DNA of 64,000 bases from Phymatolithon calcareum. Its lineage: Eukaryota > Rhodophyta > Florideophyceae > Hapalidiales. The notes beneath the pieces are model-generated. The model ran no database searches. It was not told the DNA's origin and saw only the letters and a list, made by a program, of their open reading frames with translations. The DNA lies in the NCBI GenBank assembly GCA_977006965.1, contig OZ345383.1, positions 1,736,001-1,800,000 of the forward strand. The letters run 5' to 3'. The translations under genes and the position numbers were made by a program. This document shows positions 31,418 to 43,200 of this stretch, piece by piece (the first letter of the stretch is position 1; every line of letters starts with the position of its first letter).

Positions 31418-32823
31418 TCATACCCAAGAACGGCAGTCCGCAGAACAAGAATCTTATGATCATCTGAGCGAAATCCTGGGAGGCGCTATGGAGCCACAGT
31501 TTCTATGTGGTCAACTATTTTGTTCAGGCCCGCAGCGTCACTCGTAATCTCGCGCTCAGACATGAATGTTTCGATCCTGAGGCTTTCCAGTGCGGACTGC
31601 ACCTAGAGGTGGCGCGAGTAGCTAATATATTCGCATCGCATCAGCTCGGCAATAGCGTCGTAGAGCATATCCACAGTCATAATGTTTAGCATGAGCTTTC
31701 GCGCTGACCCTTTCATTACATAGACAAAGTACTCTGCCTGCTGGAAGAGTGAGAGACGGTACTGACGTCCACACGTCTCGTAATCTCGAGTAGAAGATGT
31801 ACAGACTGGTTTAGATCACCGGTGAAATTACGGCAGTAGGAATGCTGGAGTACGAACGTTGCCTTGCGGGTATCCTCGAAGCCGTACGGGCGGGTTAATA
31901 GTTCGAAGGTGCCGGGACCATTGCTTCGGGACATGTTGTGTAGCGCCTTCCCGTCCTCAAAGCGCACAGCCGAAAAACCGAGGACGCTTAGTGGGGCCTG
32001 TGCGGTGTGTTCAGCGGAGGGGCAGGCTGGCAATCCCGGAGCGCTCGCGCTAGGCAGCGCACCAAATGAGAAACATTGGATAGTAGCAAGTGCAGCAGCG
32101 GGCGCATGGACTTCTAAGGCTAGCGACAGGATCATCGGTTGCGCCCGTGTGTTCGACGTAGTGTGCGACGTAGTAGCAGGCGCGCCGACTGGAATGTGCG
32201 TGAAGAGTGCCTTGCTGTTCTTGAATGTGTCGATGATCGACCGCGCTTTACTCGAGTCTAAACCAAGTAAGCCAGAGGTGTGTATCAAGTGCTATTATCT
32301 TCTCCTAGTCTGCGAGTCCAATCTTAATAACATATTCCGTGTGTATGTTGGCAAATCCGTAGAAGTATGCAACAGATAGGAGAACTTTAGCGGGAAAAGC
32401 GGCTTGTCGAAGAAGTCGCCAGTGTAGATATACGACAGCGTTGGTAACAGATCTACCATTATCTCGCAGACATCGTTATTGTCGGAGAGAGCAGCTGCTG
32501 TCGCACCTGAACTCTGCGCAACCGAGTACGCGTCAAGATCATTTTGGGAAATGTCCAGGAAACGGGCGAAGTGTTCTTCCCGGTTCTTTATACTCGAAAT
32601 CTTGACCTGAATGCAGTTCAGTCGCTTCGATGCTTGAGTTTTGGTTACGCCAGTCACTGCGAGCTGTAGATTTCTGTGGTCCAATATAGCGCAAAGAAAT
32701 CAGTGATTTGTTAAACCAAAAGCATAGAGACGAGCTTAGAATACGGATTGTTGTCAAAGGCCTCACGCGAGCCGCCGTTTGTAGAATCAAACAGTTACTT
32801 AGTCGGTTGAGTTTCGGGCTCAT

Positions 32824-33341
32824 TGTTTAGAGACTGGCGAAGACCTGTCCGGGAGGTGAATCGGCTAAGGTAGAGACCCTAGAGAATACTAACCAAACTG
32901 GAAGTAGTTTTATAGATCGTAGTCCTTTCTGCCCGGGAACGGGAAGTTGGAAAGTGGGAGGATTCGTAATACCATAGGAGCTCACCAGCCTTTTGGGCCG
33001 GTGCGTGTAAGCCTCTGTAAGCCCACTGGGCATGATTGACATTCCTGCACCAGGATACCGTAACCACCAGCCAAAATTGTCGTAATCGTTTTTGCTTCTT
33101 GAACTAAAATAGAATTATTGTATTTTTTTCAAGAAGCCAACCGTCATCAGAAAACGCCAATATTCTAGCTCGATTAGTAACCAAAAGTTAATCAGTAACC
33201 GAACAGGTTGCAACGCGGTCATTAGAAGCACTGGAAGCCCTTTTTGGTGGCTCTCTGCGCTAGGCCCTCTAAGATTTTTGGGATGTTTTCAAACAGCCCC
33301 TCAGTTTTCACGAAGTGGAGTACTTCGACCGGTTTCTCATT
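32824..33341. other. unassigned DNA
   Basis: No supported feature. It may include the decayed 5' LTR and leader of the copia relic. Confidence 0.35.
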
Positions 33342-33653
33342 TCATATTTCCTCCACCGTTTTACCAATAGTCTGGCGTCTTAATAAATTCCGTCCAATAC
33401 AGCGCAGGAGCAGATTCTCCACAGTCTCCTTGTTTCCCACAGAGTAGGTCCTGCATATAGGGTCGAATTCAACATGGCCATTTTGAAAAATTGATGCCAG
33501 AGAGCAATATAGCGCGGCAAGTTGATTGGGAAACCCGTTCCTTATATTGCGCTTTGGTGGTAAAAACTGTATACTTCTAAGCGTTGTCAAGGGGCGCCGA
33601 TTGACAATCGACCGCGAATCTTCAATTGTTAAGGGTATATTTTGATGCCTCAC
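33342..33653 (-). pseudogene. LINE C-terminal fragment (Cys/His tail)
   Basis: The frame contains DPICRTYSVGNKETVENLLLRC...RRQTIGK. This is the C-x-x-x-x-x-x-x-x-E-T-x-E/H-x-L-L-x-C pattern found after the RT domain of many non-LTR elements. A similar tail occurs at 49128-49367 on the opposite strand. Confidence 0.5.
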
Positions 33654-34389
33654 CAGACTTGACTACTTGCCCGGTCAGCGCATCGAGGGAGCTCCTTCTG
33701 TCTGCAAAACAGTGAATTTGGTGTACGCATGGAATTCGCAAGTGTTCGATGTCCTCAAAAGTTTAGACCGCCGAAAATAATTCGTCGTCGAACGACGAAA
33801 CCCCTGCTCCAATGTTTGTTTCGTGTGAAGACAATTGTTCCGGCAACTTTCTTCGTTGATACCTAGTTTCTAATCTCTGAAGCTCATGCAGAGTGTCAGC
33901 AGCAAGTGATGCATCAAAGATAACATGAATTACTGATCCAGCACTTCATCGGTACCGCATTTAACTCCAGTACTACTCTTCAACATGCACTCAATTCAGG
34001 TCTTACATTTACGTTCGAGAGGCATGTTCGAATCCACTTCATTTCCACAAAGAATAAAAGGAAGAATCTGAATGCCATGACGACTACTTTTGTCGCGCAA
34101 ATCAACCGCAAAGTGGAAAACGACTGTGATATGTTCATCATGGAGCAAGCTTTATAGTTGCGAAACATGCATCTGTCGCATTCATTTCAATGAGACTATT
34201 TCTCGAGGCGCGCTGTTGCTATCCATAAGCTTAACGCTTTCGAAGAGCCTGATATTGAAGAACTTTCGCTTGCAAAACAATATATGAATCTTATACTCTC
34301 AATTGAGGGAAGTGACCCTCAATGGAGGGAAAACTTCAGTAAACTAGACAATAAATCCAAGTTTTGTGCACACCCTCGAATTCGTCTGA
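33654..34389. other. unassigned DNA
   Basis: Short frames only, with no LTR for the element that starts downstream. That element therefore appears 5'-truncated at about 34390. Confidence 0.4.
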
Positions 34390-34899
34390 CAAGCTCAACT
34401 CACGACGTTGGACAAGACACCTCCGCGTTCACGTCCGATCCCTCGCCTTCCGCCTCGTACAGCCGAGCCTCTAAGCATCCGGCTAGACAAGACGGCAAAG
34501 CGGACCGAAGAAACTCTCAACAAAGCCCGACAAGCCATCCGTCGCCTAAACACCGCTGAGCTGCCGTCGCACCCACACTACGCACGACAGCCAGTTCCCC
34601 GTCCGATTCGTCTTCTTCCGGACGCTCAAAACTTCCGGATCCAGAAGACTATCCATCGTCAGAGTCGCCGTCGTCAAGGTCGTCGTCCTGCCTCTAAGGT
34701 ACTGACTTGCGAAACTTGCCAAGTCGCCCTCCCATCCTAACACCATCGTCAAGCCCATTTGATAACCAACGCGCATAAGCGCAAAGTCTCATACAAGCAA
34801 CAGAAGTGCAACCCTTGCGACCAAATTTTCTACTCCCCGGAAGATTTTTCCCGCCACATCTACGGCCGTAATCACAAAACCCTTCTCTCCCGGCAGTAA
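34390..34899 (+). pseudogene. reading frame upstream of gag with two C2H2-like zinc fingers
   Basis: The frame opens at 34390 (a stop lies just before, no ATG is visible) and runs in phase with gag. It contains one TAA at 34738-34740 and ends TAA at 34897-34899, 21 bases before the gag ATG. The first part is basic and Pro/Arg-rich. Two Cys/His units follow: CETCQVALPS, then histidines after the stop; and KCNPCDQIFYSPEDFSRHIY...NHK, a clear C-x2-C-x12-H-x5-H zinc finger. It could be an extra element ORF (ORF0), a former gag N-terminal extension, or captured host sequence. Confidence 0.6.
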
Positions 34900-34920
34900 A
34901 AATCGCTAGAATCTGTTGCC

Positions 34921-35769
34921 ATGGAAAATCAGCCTTCCATTCAGGACTTAGCTCAGGCCCTTACAGCCCTCCAGACTCAATTCAATAATGCACAACAGCA
35001 CATCGTTGGATTAGAGAATGAGCTGGGCCAGACCAAGACCGCGCTTCAGAATGCCCAGCATCAGCTGACGACAAAGACTAAGGCACTAAAGCAGAAACTC
35101 CCGGAACCATTCAAGGGGAAATCATCCATCAAGAGCTGGACAACACACATGAACAACTACTTGGCCCGCTCTACGGATGAAGAAGCCTTCCCAATTGCGA
35201 TCAGCTACCTTAAAGGTCACGCTCACGAGTGGTGGATCGTACACAAGGAGACCGAAGAAGGTCAGCGTATCTCAAACTGGACTCAGTTGAAAGAAGCACT
35301 GATCAACCGCTTCGATACCCTGAATAAGGAAAAGATCGCTCGCGACAAGCTTGCGAAATGGAAACAGTTGAAGGATATATCAACGTTCAACGACGACTTC
35401 CAGCGCATTGTTCTTGACATACCCAACATCAGTGTCGAAGAACAGATCGATCGCTATACTCGCGGCCTGAAAAACTATATCTTCAAAGAACTTTGCACAA
35501 AAGAATATGAACGCCTAAACGACGTCATGCGTGATGCTGAACGAGTCGAAGCAGCACACAGCCGACTTCCGAGACCTGGAAACACACCGAAGAACCACAC
35601 AGAGAAAGGGAACCAGCCACAAAAACCAGTTCCAATGGATATTGGAAATGTCCAAATTAAGAAACTAACCGCTGAAGAGCGTGAGAAATGCATGAAAGAG
35701 GGACGTTGCCTCCGCTGCCGCGAAAAAGGTCACATTGCGAAGAACTGCCCAAAAGCCCAGAGGAACTGA
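34921..35769 (+). CDS. gag: family C gag (capsid-nucleocapsid), 282 aa, intact
   Basis: The ATG sits in a favourable context (GTTGCCATGG). Residues 8-60 form a Gln/Leu-rich probable coiled coil (ALTALQTQFNNAQQH). Residues 65-210 match the retrotransposon gag/capsid fold: PFKGKSSIKSWTTHMNNYL, HAHEWWIVH and ALINRFDTLNKEKIARDKL. A canonical zinc knuckle, CLRCREKGHIAKNC (C263, C266, H271, C276), ends the protein. It forms virus-like particles and packages the element RNA. Pol overlaps it in the -1 frame, with a slippery heptamer at 35748. Confidence 0.92.
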   Translation: MENQPSIQDLAQALTALQTQFNNAQQHIVGLENELGQTKTALQNAQHQLTTKTKALKQKLPEPFKGKSSIKSWTTHMNNYLARSTDEEAFPIAISYLKGHAHEWWIVHKETEEGQRISNWTQLKEALINRFDTLNKEKIARDKLAKWKQLKDISTFNDDFQRIVLDIPNISVEEQIDRYTRGLKNYIFKELCTKEYERLNDVMRDAERVEAAHSRLPRPGNTPKNHTEKGNQPQKPVPMDIGNVQIKKLTAEEREKCMKEGRCLRCREKGHIAKNCPKAQRN

Positions 35770-38700
35770 GTAAATTCAGTCGGCTCCACAGTACTGCAGT
35801 TCCTGAACCAAAGCAACCGAAACCAAGAAAAGCCGAAGTTACCAAAGTCACACCACCTGAACCACATGACACAAAAAATCCTTTCGAACAATCGACACCA
35901 AGCCTATTGATCACAAAAGCTATGTTTGCTGGAGCTCCTGCCAAAGTCCTCATCGACGACGGCGCAGAATTAAACCATTTATCTGAAGAATTCTGTCGTC
36001 GGAACAGTATAACCATAAAGGAAGAACTCCACGAAGCGCTCATGGCCAATAACACAAGCCAAAGACTAAAATCCACAACAAAACCTCTCGTCCTCAGTAT
36101 AGGAGGGTATACTGAAAAGATTCGCTTCGCCGTTTGTCCCCTAAACTATGACATTATCTTAGGGAAAAAATGGACTACGGAACGTAAAGCGATTACCAAC
36201 CATTACAACAACGAGATCAAATTCTCGTACAAAGGCAGAACCCACACCATTGTTGCCACAGATCCAAAGACAAGAAACCTAATCTCTGTTAACGCAATTA
36301 CAAGAGACTATGGAAAACAATATCCTACTTTCGCTGTGATGCTAAGGAAAGTACCTAGCTCAGACCAAGGGAATGCCGAACAAAAGAAAAATCAAGAAAT
36401 TAGTAAAATACTGAGAGAATACAAAGACGTATTTCCAGATACTCTACCCAAAGGACTCCCACCGAAACGAAGCCATGATTTTTCTATAGACTTCAAAGAC
36501 GGAAGTGTACCCCAGAAGAAAGGACTGTATAGAATGTCTACCTCTGACCTCAAAGAGCTCAAAAGACAACTAGCAGATCTTATCGATCACGAGTTCATAC
36601 AACCAAGTTCAAGCCCTTGGGGAGCACCCATCTTATTTGCAAGCAAGAAGGATGGCGGATTACGCCTATGTGTTGATTACCGAGCTCTGAACCGCTTGAT
36701 GCTCAAGAACAGCTATCCTCTACCACGCATTGACGACATATTGGACCAGCTGTCTACAGCAAAGTATTTCACAACCATCGACCTCAGAAGCAGCTATCAT
36801 CAAATCAGACTCGACCCCAAGTCGATTCCACTAACCGCATTCCGCACACGATACGGACACTTCGAGTTTCTTGTCGTACCCTTTGGGCTTTGCAATGCTC
36901 CCGCTAAATTCATGGAATTAATGAACGAAGCATTCATCGAATATTTGGATAAGTTCATTGCCATTTATTTGGATGATATCTTGATCTACAGTGACACTTG
37001 GGAAGAACACCTTGAACACTTAAAGAAAACTTTAGAAATTCTCCAAAAAGAGAAGCTTTACGTGAAAGTTTCAAAGTGTGTCTTTGGATCTCAACAGGTC
37101 GACTATCTCGGATTTGTCCTCAAACCAAATGGAGTGGCCATGAACCCCCACAAGACCAAAGCTATCACAGACTGGCCAACTCCTGAATCTAAGAAAGATG
37201 TCCAATCGTTCCTTGGACTCGTCAACTATTACCGCAGATTCATCAAAAACTGCTCCAGAATCACCAAACCTCTGACCGAACTTACAAAAAACGTACCGTT
37301 TGTATGGACAGATGCGACTGAAAAAGCTTTCAACGCTTTGAAAGACTCAGTAACTTCGGCACCAGTCTTACAGACATTCCGTGATGATCTTCCCGTCATT
37401 GTCACAACCGATGCTTCGAAAGTAGCAATCGGAGCAGTATTAGAACAGGACGGAGCCACTGGACGTAAACCAGTAGCTTTCACATCTCGTACTTAATACT
37501 GCAGAACAGAACTATGCAGCCCACGACCTAGAGCTATTAGGCATTGTCGACACTCTACGTGCTTGGCGATGCTATCTTCATGGCCCAAAATTCATAGTCC
37601 ACACAGACCATTACCCCTTACGCTACATTCAAACACAAGATCAACTCTCCAATCGACAAGTCCGTTGGTTAGAGCGCCTTGCAGAGTTTGACTTTTCTAT
37701 CATTCCTATCAAAGGAAAGTCAAATCAAGTAGCGGACGCGCTCTCCAGACAGGGTAAAGACCTCCCGAACACCGCCGAATACGCCAAAGATCCTCTCGAA
37801 AAAGTCATAAAAAACACTGTCCAAACAAATGCAGTGTCCACTGTCTACCCTGGACCATCCATCGTTAAACAGTTGGAGTTCGAGTACGCACAAGACCCCG
37901 AGTTTAATGAACCTTACAATGACCCCAAAGATCCGTTCAAGATTCTGGACCACATATTATGCAGAGAAAACAAGTTTTGTGTCCCCAAAGGAATCTTTAG
38001 GTTGAACCTCTTATGCGACCACCATGCGAGCCCAAACGCCGGGCACCTTGGAGAAACAAAGACCAGACATAGAATTCAACCTTACTATTTCTGGAAAAAC
38101 TTACGGAAGGACGTACACGAATACGTTAAAAGCTGCCGTATCTGTCAACAGACAAAAGCAAGAAACCACAAACCGTTTGGATTTCTACAACCTATCGACC
38201 CACCCGACACAAAATGGACCACAATCACGATGGATTTCATTACAACTCTCCCAAAAACAAAGAATGGCCATACTGGCATTCTCAACGTTGTCGACAAGCT
38301 CTCAAAAATGATTCGATCCATCCCCATCCCCGAGAAAGCAGATGCTCTAGTAATCGCCAAACTCTTCAAAGAACACATCTACAGAAAACATGGTATTCCA
38401 TCCAAAATAATATCAGACAGGGATACCATTTTTATGAGCAAATTCTGGAAAAGCTTGTTCAAACTCCTCGGAACAAAAATTTCGCCCTCTACTGCCTATC
38501 ATCCACAAACAGATGGACAGTCTGAAATAGCCAATAGAAAAACAGAGGAAATGATTCGAGCATTTGCAAATTTCCGAAAGAACAACTGGGACGAATTTCT
38601 TGTCGACTTCGAAGTGGTGTACAACTCATCCATTCACAGCACTACGTTGTATACTCCATTTTACTTGAACTACGGAATTCATCCAAGAACCATCCCATTA

Positions 38701-39287
38701 CAGACGCTTTCATCAAACAACCCATCGGTATCACAGTTCCTGAAAGACATACAAGACACCTCTGCATTTGCAAGAGAAAACATAAGGAAAAAGAACGTCA
38801 AAATGGCAGAGTATGCCAACAAATTACGTTTGCCACACCAATTTGCAGTTGACGACAAAGTCTGGTTTTCAACAAAGAATCTGTCTCTTACGGACGGAGC
38901 AGGCCAAAAAAGCTACATCCAAAATATTGTGGCCCATTCGTGATCAGAAAGAAAATTAATGACGTTGCTTTCGCCCTAGACTTGTCTGCACCAATGAAGC
39001 AAAAAGGTATTCATGACACTTTCCACGTCAGTCTACTAAAGCCATTTGTTGAAGATACCTTCTCCAGAGACCCAGTACCCTCGCCCGCTATTCTTCTAAA
39101 GACCGGAGAGCAAGAATACGAAGTTGAAGACATTCTAGCGCATCGAAAGCGTCACCGAAAAGCTGAGTTCTTAGTTAAGTGGAAAGGATATCCTGACCAC
39201 GAGAACACTTGGCAAACCGAACAAGACCTCAAGAATGCGCAAGACATCCTTCAAAACTACAAAGCATCGGGACGATGCTTCCCCTAG
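35688..39287 (+). pseudogene. pol: family C pol: protease-RT-RNase H-integrase-chromodomain, two frameshifts
   Basis: The protease has LIDDGAELNHLS. The RT is complete, with FTTIDLRSSYHQI (motif A), PFGLCNAPAKF (motif B) and an intact YLDD box (AIYLDDILIYSD). RNase H begins with TTDASKVAIGAVL. The frame then meets TAA at 37494-37496. From about 37492 the next frame continues RNase H (AAHDLELLGIV, HTDHYPLRYI) and integrase: zinc region HHASPNAGHLG...CRICQQ, core TMDFITTLP, SDRDTIFMSKFW and HPQTDGQSEIANR. A second shift occurs in an A6 run at 38906-38911. The last frame encodes the chromodomain AEFLVKWKGYPDHENTW (to TAG 39285-39287). The catalytic residues are all present, so only the two indels inactivate it. 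Confidence 0.93.
35748..35754 (+). promoter_or_regulatory. putative -1 ribosomal frameshift site CCCAAAA
   Basis: In gag phase the bases read C CCA AAA, which fits X XXY YYZ. It lies 13 bases before the gag stop (35767-35769), and the -1 shift enters the pol frame exactly. A downstream pseudoknot was not checked. Confidence 0.6.
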
Positions 39288-39297
39288 GAGGGAGGGA
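39286..39297 (+). promoter_or_regulatory. family C polypurine tract
   Basis: AGGAGGGAGGGA lies directly before the LTR start TGTGACG and overlaps the pol stop codon. It is the expected plus-strand primer of reverse transcription. Confidence 0.85.
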
Positions 39298-39571
39298 TGT
39301 GACGAACAGTCACTCACGTCACTCCTGTGACGTGATCAACACCCCTTATCAACACCAGAAACATAGTCAATCATACTCTATTCCTCCTCGTTACGGTTCC
39401 TCAGTCATACGTTACAAGTCACGTCACAATCTATAATACATCATGTCACTGTGACCCCGGCCAAAACCAATTACAATTACTATCCTATAATTGTATTGTA
39501 ATTACCCTAGCGTGACAGATATGTCACGTGACGCGTGACGGAAAGCAGTCGCGAGACTATCACGCGTGACC
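39298..39571 (+). repeat. family C 3' LTR, truncated
   Basis: It begins TGTGACGAACAG and matches the reverse complement of 55703-55977 with about 5 percent differences. Homology ends near 39571, so the right part of the LTR is lost or replaced. It is dense in TGACG/CGTCA and CACGTG motifs. Confidence 0.85.
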
Positions 39572-40220
39572 CATTCAAGTACCGACATCCAAGACATAGT
39601 TTTTCGTACTTTATCGGCATTCGGAAACGCCTTTCAAGTCCGCATATCGTATATACGATTGATCTCACAATCGTGATGTGCTGTCAAGCAGGGGGCACTC
39701 CAGTGTGGCATTCTCAGTATATGTAGGTCTAGTATCTAGCGCTCAGTATCTTCTAATGGGCGTTCCCCACTTCATTCATCTTCTTCGCTCGACAAGATCC
39801 TGACTGAATTATATAACAGCGTAGATGTCGGCATCGTCCTCCGGCGGCGAGCTCTGGATCTCACTACCTGAGCGCTTAGGCTTAGGACTGATACCCTTTC
39901 GGTGGTAAACTCTATCTTTGTGAGTTTCCCTATCAGGGTTAACTGCACATGACGTGGATTTCTGTTGTCCACGCAATGCTTCAAATTCTGTGTTCGCGTC
40001 ACACTGTGCTCCCGGTTTCAAGCAATGGTGCTCAATATGGTACCACCCCGTTCAGAGGAAATCTGCAGTGAGCCAGATTACCGTATTGGTCTCCAGTGCC
40101 CCATCATGTGTGCTATACTAACATTTTTCAAGTCCCAACGCGGTTAAGACGTTGTTTCCAATTTTAATCTTCTACTATTGAAACTATTGTTGTAACTTGT
40201 CAGGTACGTCTTCGTGCAGA
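39572..40220. other. unassigned DNA
   Basis: Sequence after the broken family C LTR. No coding frame or repeat can be supported. Confidence 0.4.
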
Positions 40221-43200
40221 TCAATAGTGGCTGCGACGTCCGATCGAGCTTATCGGAAGGGCAAAAAATTCAACCTGTACAAAATTTTCATCCTTCGCTT
40301 CATCGATGTCTTGGAACTTTTCGACTACCTCATACATCGCCTCCGAATGTTGAATGCGTTGAAGAAGAGCGTCGGATAGTTTTGCTCCATTCAACTTCGA
40401 CAGATACAGCATCATCATAGATGCATACAGGCGTTCCGTTTTATTGTCCAGGATTCCAGTCATGTCGTATACCAGCTCGATTACGATATTTGTAACCCGT
40501 CGCGGTCCTCTCCAACTGAAAATCATTTTTCGTCCCCTGTTCTGAAAATTTCGTATGAAAATGAAATCTCTGGCTTCAAAAACGTGCTCCTGTACATTAC
40601 GCTTCTTATTGTGTCTCTGTGCTTGTCCCGATTCTTAGACACTTTTTCAGACACCTCCTTATCCAAGTTGTCAATTCTTGTTTGTAGTTCGTTAATCACA
40701 ATTAACTGTATGACTCTCGCGTTATCCACACTTTTCAGAGTTGCAGCTGGTAGTTCAATAGACGGCCTTATCATTGAGCTTGAAGATTTCAGCCCTGTCA
40801 GTACCTCAAGCGGGCTTCGATACTACCCTTCATCTTTTTCTCTGAGCCTTTTCAAAAGAACTTCATTCAGAGGGGACATAAAAACTCCAGTTATCAGCAT
40901 CCAGTCTTGTGGCCCTAGCCTCTATTCGGACTATATTGCACGACAGACAGCCATTGTGATTCGAATGCACAATTCAACAGTTCCATTTACCGAGATAAAA
41001 TATGTAACGGTGAACTTGTGCTGCACCATTTAATCTTCAGCACGCGTAGCTATGACCTCGTTCCTAATGTTTGAGGCTTGATCGCTCACCAAATACGACA
41101 TCGCCTTAAAGAAGCGAATCCACTTTGCGATTTACGTGCCTACAGTTTCAGCGTGCGCTCCTGCGCATGGGCAAAGCCAGATGTATGACAAAATCGTCTT
41201 TCAGTACCAAAACATATTTCAATCCGTTGCAGCCTTGTCCAATGAAGATATATTCGAAATGTAGTAGTATCTCCTTGGGATTTTTAGCATGGACTTTCAT
41301 AGATAGTGGTCTTGGGATGCGCGTAAAACCTTTCAAAGCAAGGCAGTGAATGCATTGTCTGACAAATTCCTTGCAATAATCGCTCATTGTATTCCAATGA
41401 AAATTTTCCTCAACAGAATTAAAAGTTGTCTCAGCACCCCTTTGGACTGCATATCTGCAGTTTGTCAGCACCAGCAGCTTTATTTACAGGTGCAGAGCAC
41501 CATCTGGAACCCACATTTCCCGCTGATGTAGTAAAAGCTGTTTCTACATTTGTAGCATTCCTCCAGCATCTTTGGCGCGTGCTTCTCCTGCTCCGCTTAA
41601 ATAGACTGTTCCGAAAGCCAATTGAAGTCGACAGTGTCAGGTGATTGCACGATATCATGCTTTATAAGAGCACAGGACACATTTCGTTCGCTTCGCTTGC
41701 CCAGGTACCCACTGAACCATCTTGTAATTATATCCACCATGTCGTGTTTCTCCCAAGGGATTTGCTCGATTGTGTACATAAACCGAGACAAAAATAGAAC
41801 CCAGCGTTGCACTTTTGTCACAATATGCCTCCCCAGCGCTGGATCCAGCGACAGGGGGTCGTACACGATTAGCAGATTTCTGTAATTGGAGAATACATAA
41901 ATAACGTTTTCGCCTGCCAGCATGTAATCCATCTTGAAGAACACTTGTATAAGGAGTAGGCCTCCTTCTAAAACGTGCTCCAACACGATTTTTGTCCGTT
42001 AGAGATCCACTCAGGAAAGCCAGTATACTCTGTACCTACTCAAGCGTGGGCTTTCCAAGCTCAATTTCGTCATATTGAGAAAACACGGGGGCCCAGTGCT
42101 CATCCGAAGCATCCGTGTAAACGCAAAAGACTTTGATATTGTTTCTATGTGAAAGACGTACTGCTGAGCGCAACTATTCTTGCATGATCTCGTAGATCTC
42201 GTCATTTCTCTTGTTTCGTATAAGCTCCTAGAGCATAAAACCATGAATACCTTTTCTCTTCCGCGACGCATCTTTTTCATAAACATATTCCAATATCTCA
42301 CTTAATGATGCGATCCTTTGGGCAAAATCAAGTATAGATGTAGCCATCCACTGTAGGCACTGTACATATTGGCACAAATAAGCTGCATTGATGGACGCAG
42401 TAGCTCACTAAAGCTAAGTGGGTCGCATCGAATTCTGTCTGAGTCGATGAGCCGCCCACACCAACGGACGCTCTTCCTGAGAAGTTCTGACTTTAGGGCA
42501 GAGCTCTTGAGACGGCGCGTTTAGAATTTGTTGAGAATCAGCTCCAAATTATCGAGCAAGACTTCTTGCGTCCTATTGTAAAGTAGGAATTCATCCATCA
42601 ACGCGAATAAATAATCTCGAAGAGTTTCGAAACATGACTCAACTTTTGACTGAAAGTTCGCGCCACTTTCGTAGCTCCTTAGAAATTAGGCGTCGGGCTG
42701 AACCTGTCCGTAGGAGTCATGAAACTGCGCATTTCTTGGTCCTACTCCGCTAGAAGAAGTTGTCAATATCCATTTCAGAAATCAACCGTTGCGAAGCATT
42801 TGCTCCCGGCAACGTCCATCAATTCACTTTCAATGTGAAGCACGGTAAAGCAGTCAGAAATGTACATGCATTGATCCTCCGCAGGTCAGATTTGAGCTGA
42901 AAGAAAGCAAGCGATTCCAATGGCACAAGCAAAGGAGCAGCAGCCTATGCTGCGTTGGCATTAGAACGAATAAACTCGTATTCCGCAACCTTTTCAGAAG
43001 ACGGCGACATAAAACTCCTCTGCTCTGGAGTGTACCTTCCCACATTCACCATATGTATAACACTGCCTCGTTTGAACGTGGCCAACATAGGTGCTACATT
43101 TGCTGCCTGATCCAGCCCCAAACGAATTCAGACCACGTCACGATAAGTACTTAGTCGTCCCTCTAGACGATAATTTCCGGCTTCGTTAATACCACTCATA

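Larger units (their letters stand above)
28077..32288 (-). mobile_element. decayed Ty1/copia retrotransposon
   Basis: The minus-strand domain order is gag with zinc knuckle, protease region, integrase, reverse transcriptase, RNase H. Integrase before RT is the hallmark of Ty1/copia. All domains are broken by stops and frameshifts. No LTR pair could be recognised by eye. The sub-features list the domain evidence. Length and completeness suggest that one full element decayed in place. Confidence 0.85.
34390..39571 (+). mobile_element. Ty3/gypsy chromovirus of a second lineage (family C), 5'-truncated
   Basis: The order is a zinc-finger reading frame (34390-34899), gag (34921-35769), pol (protease, RT, RNase H, integrase, chromodomain; to 39287), a polypurine tract (39286-39297) and a 3' LTR starting TGTGACG at 39298. 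The LTR text matches an inverted LTR at 55.7 kb but stops matching after about 274 bp. No 5' LTR is present. Its proteins resemble Tf1/sushi-type chromoviruses and differ strongly from families A, B and D. Only two frameshifts mar pol, so it is moderately young. Confidence 0.9.
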
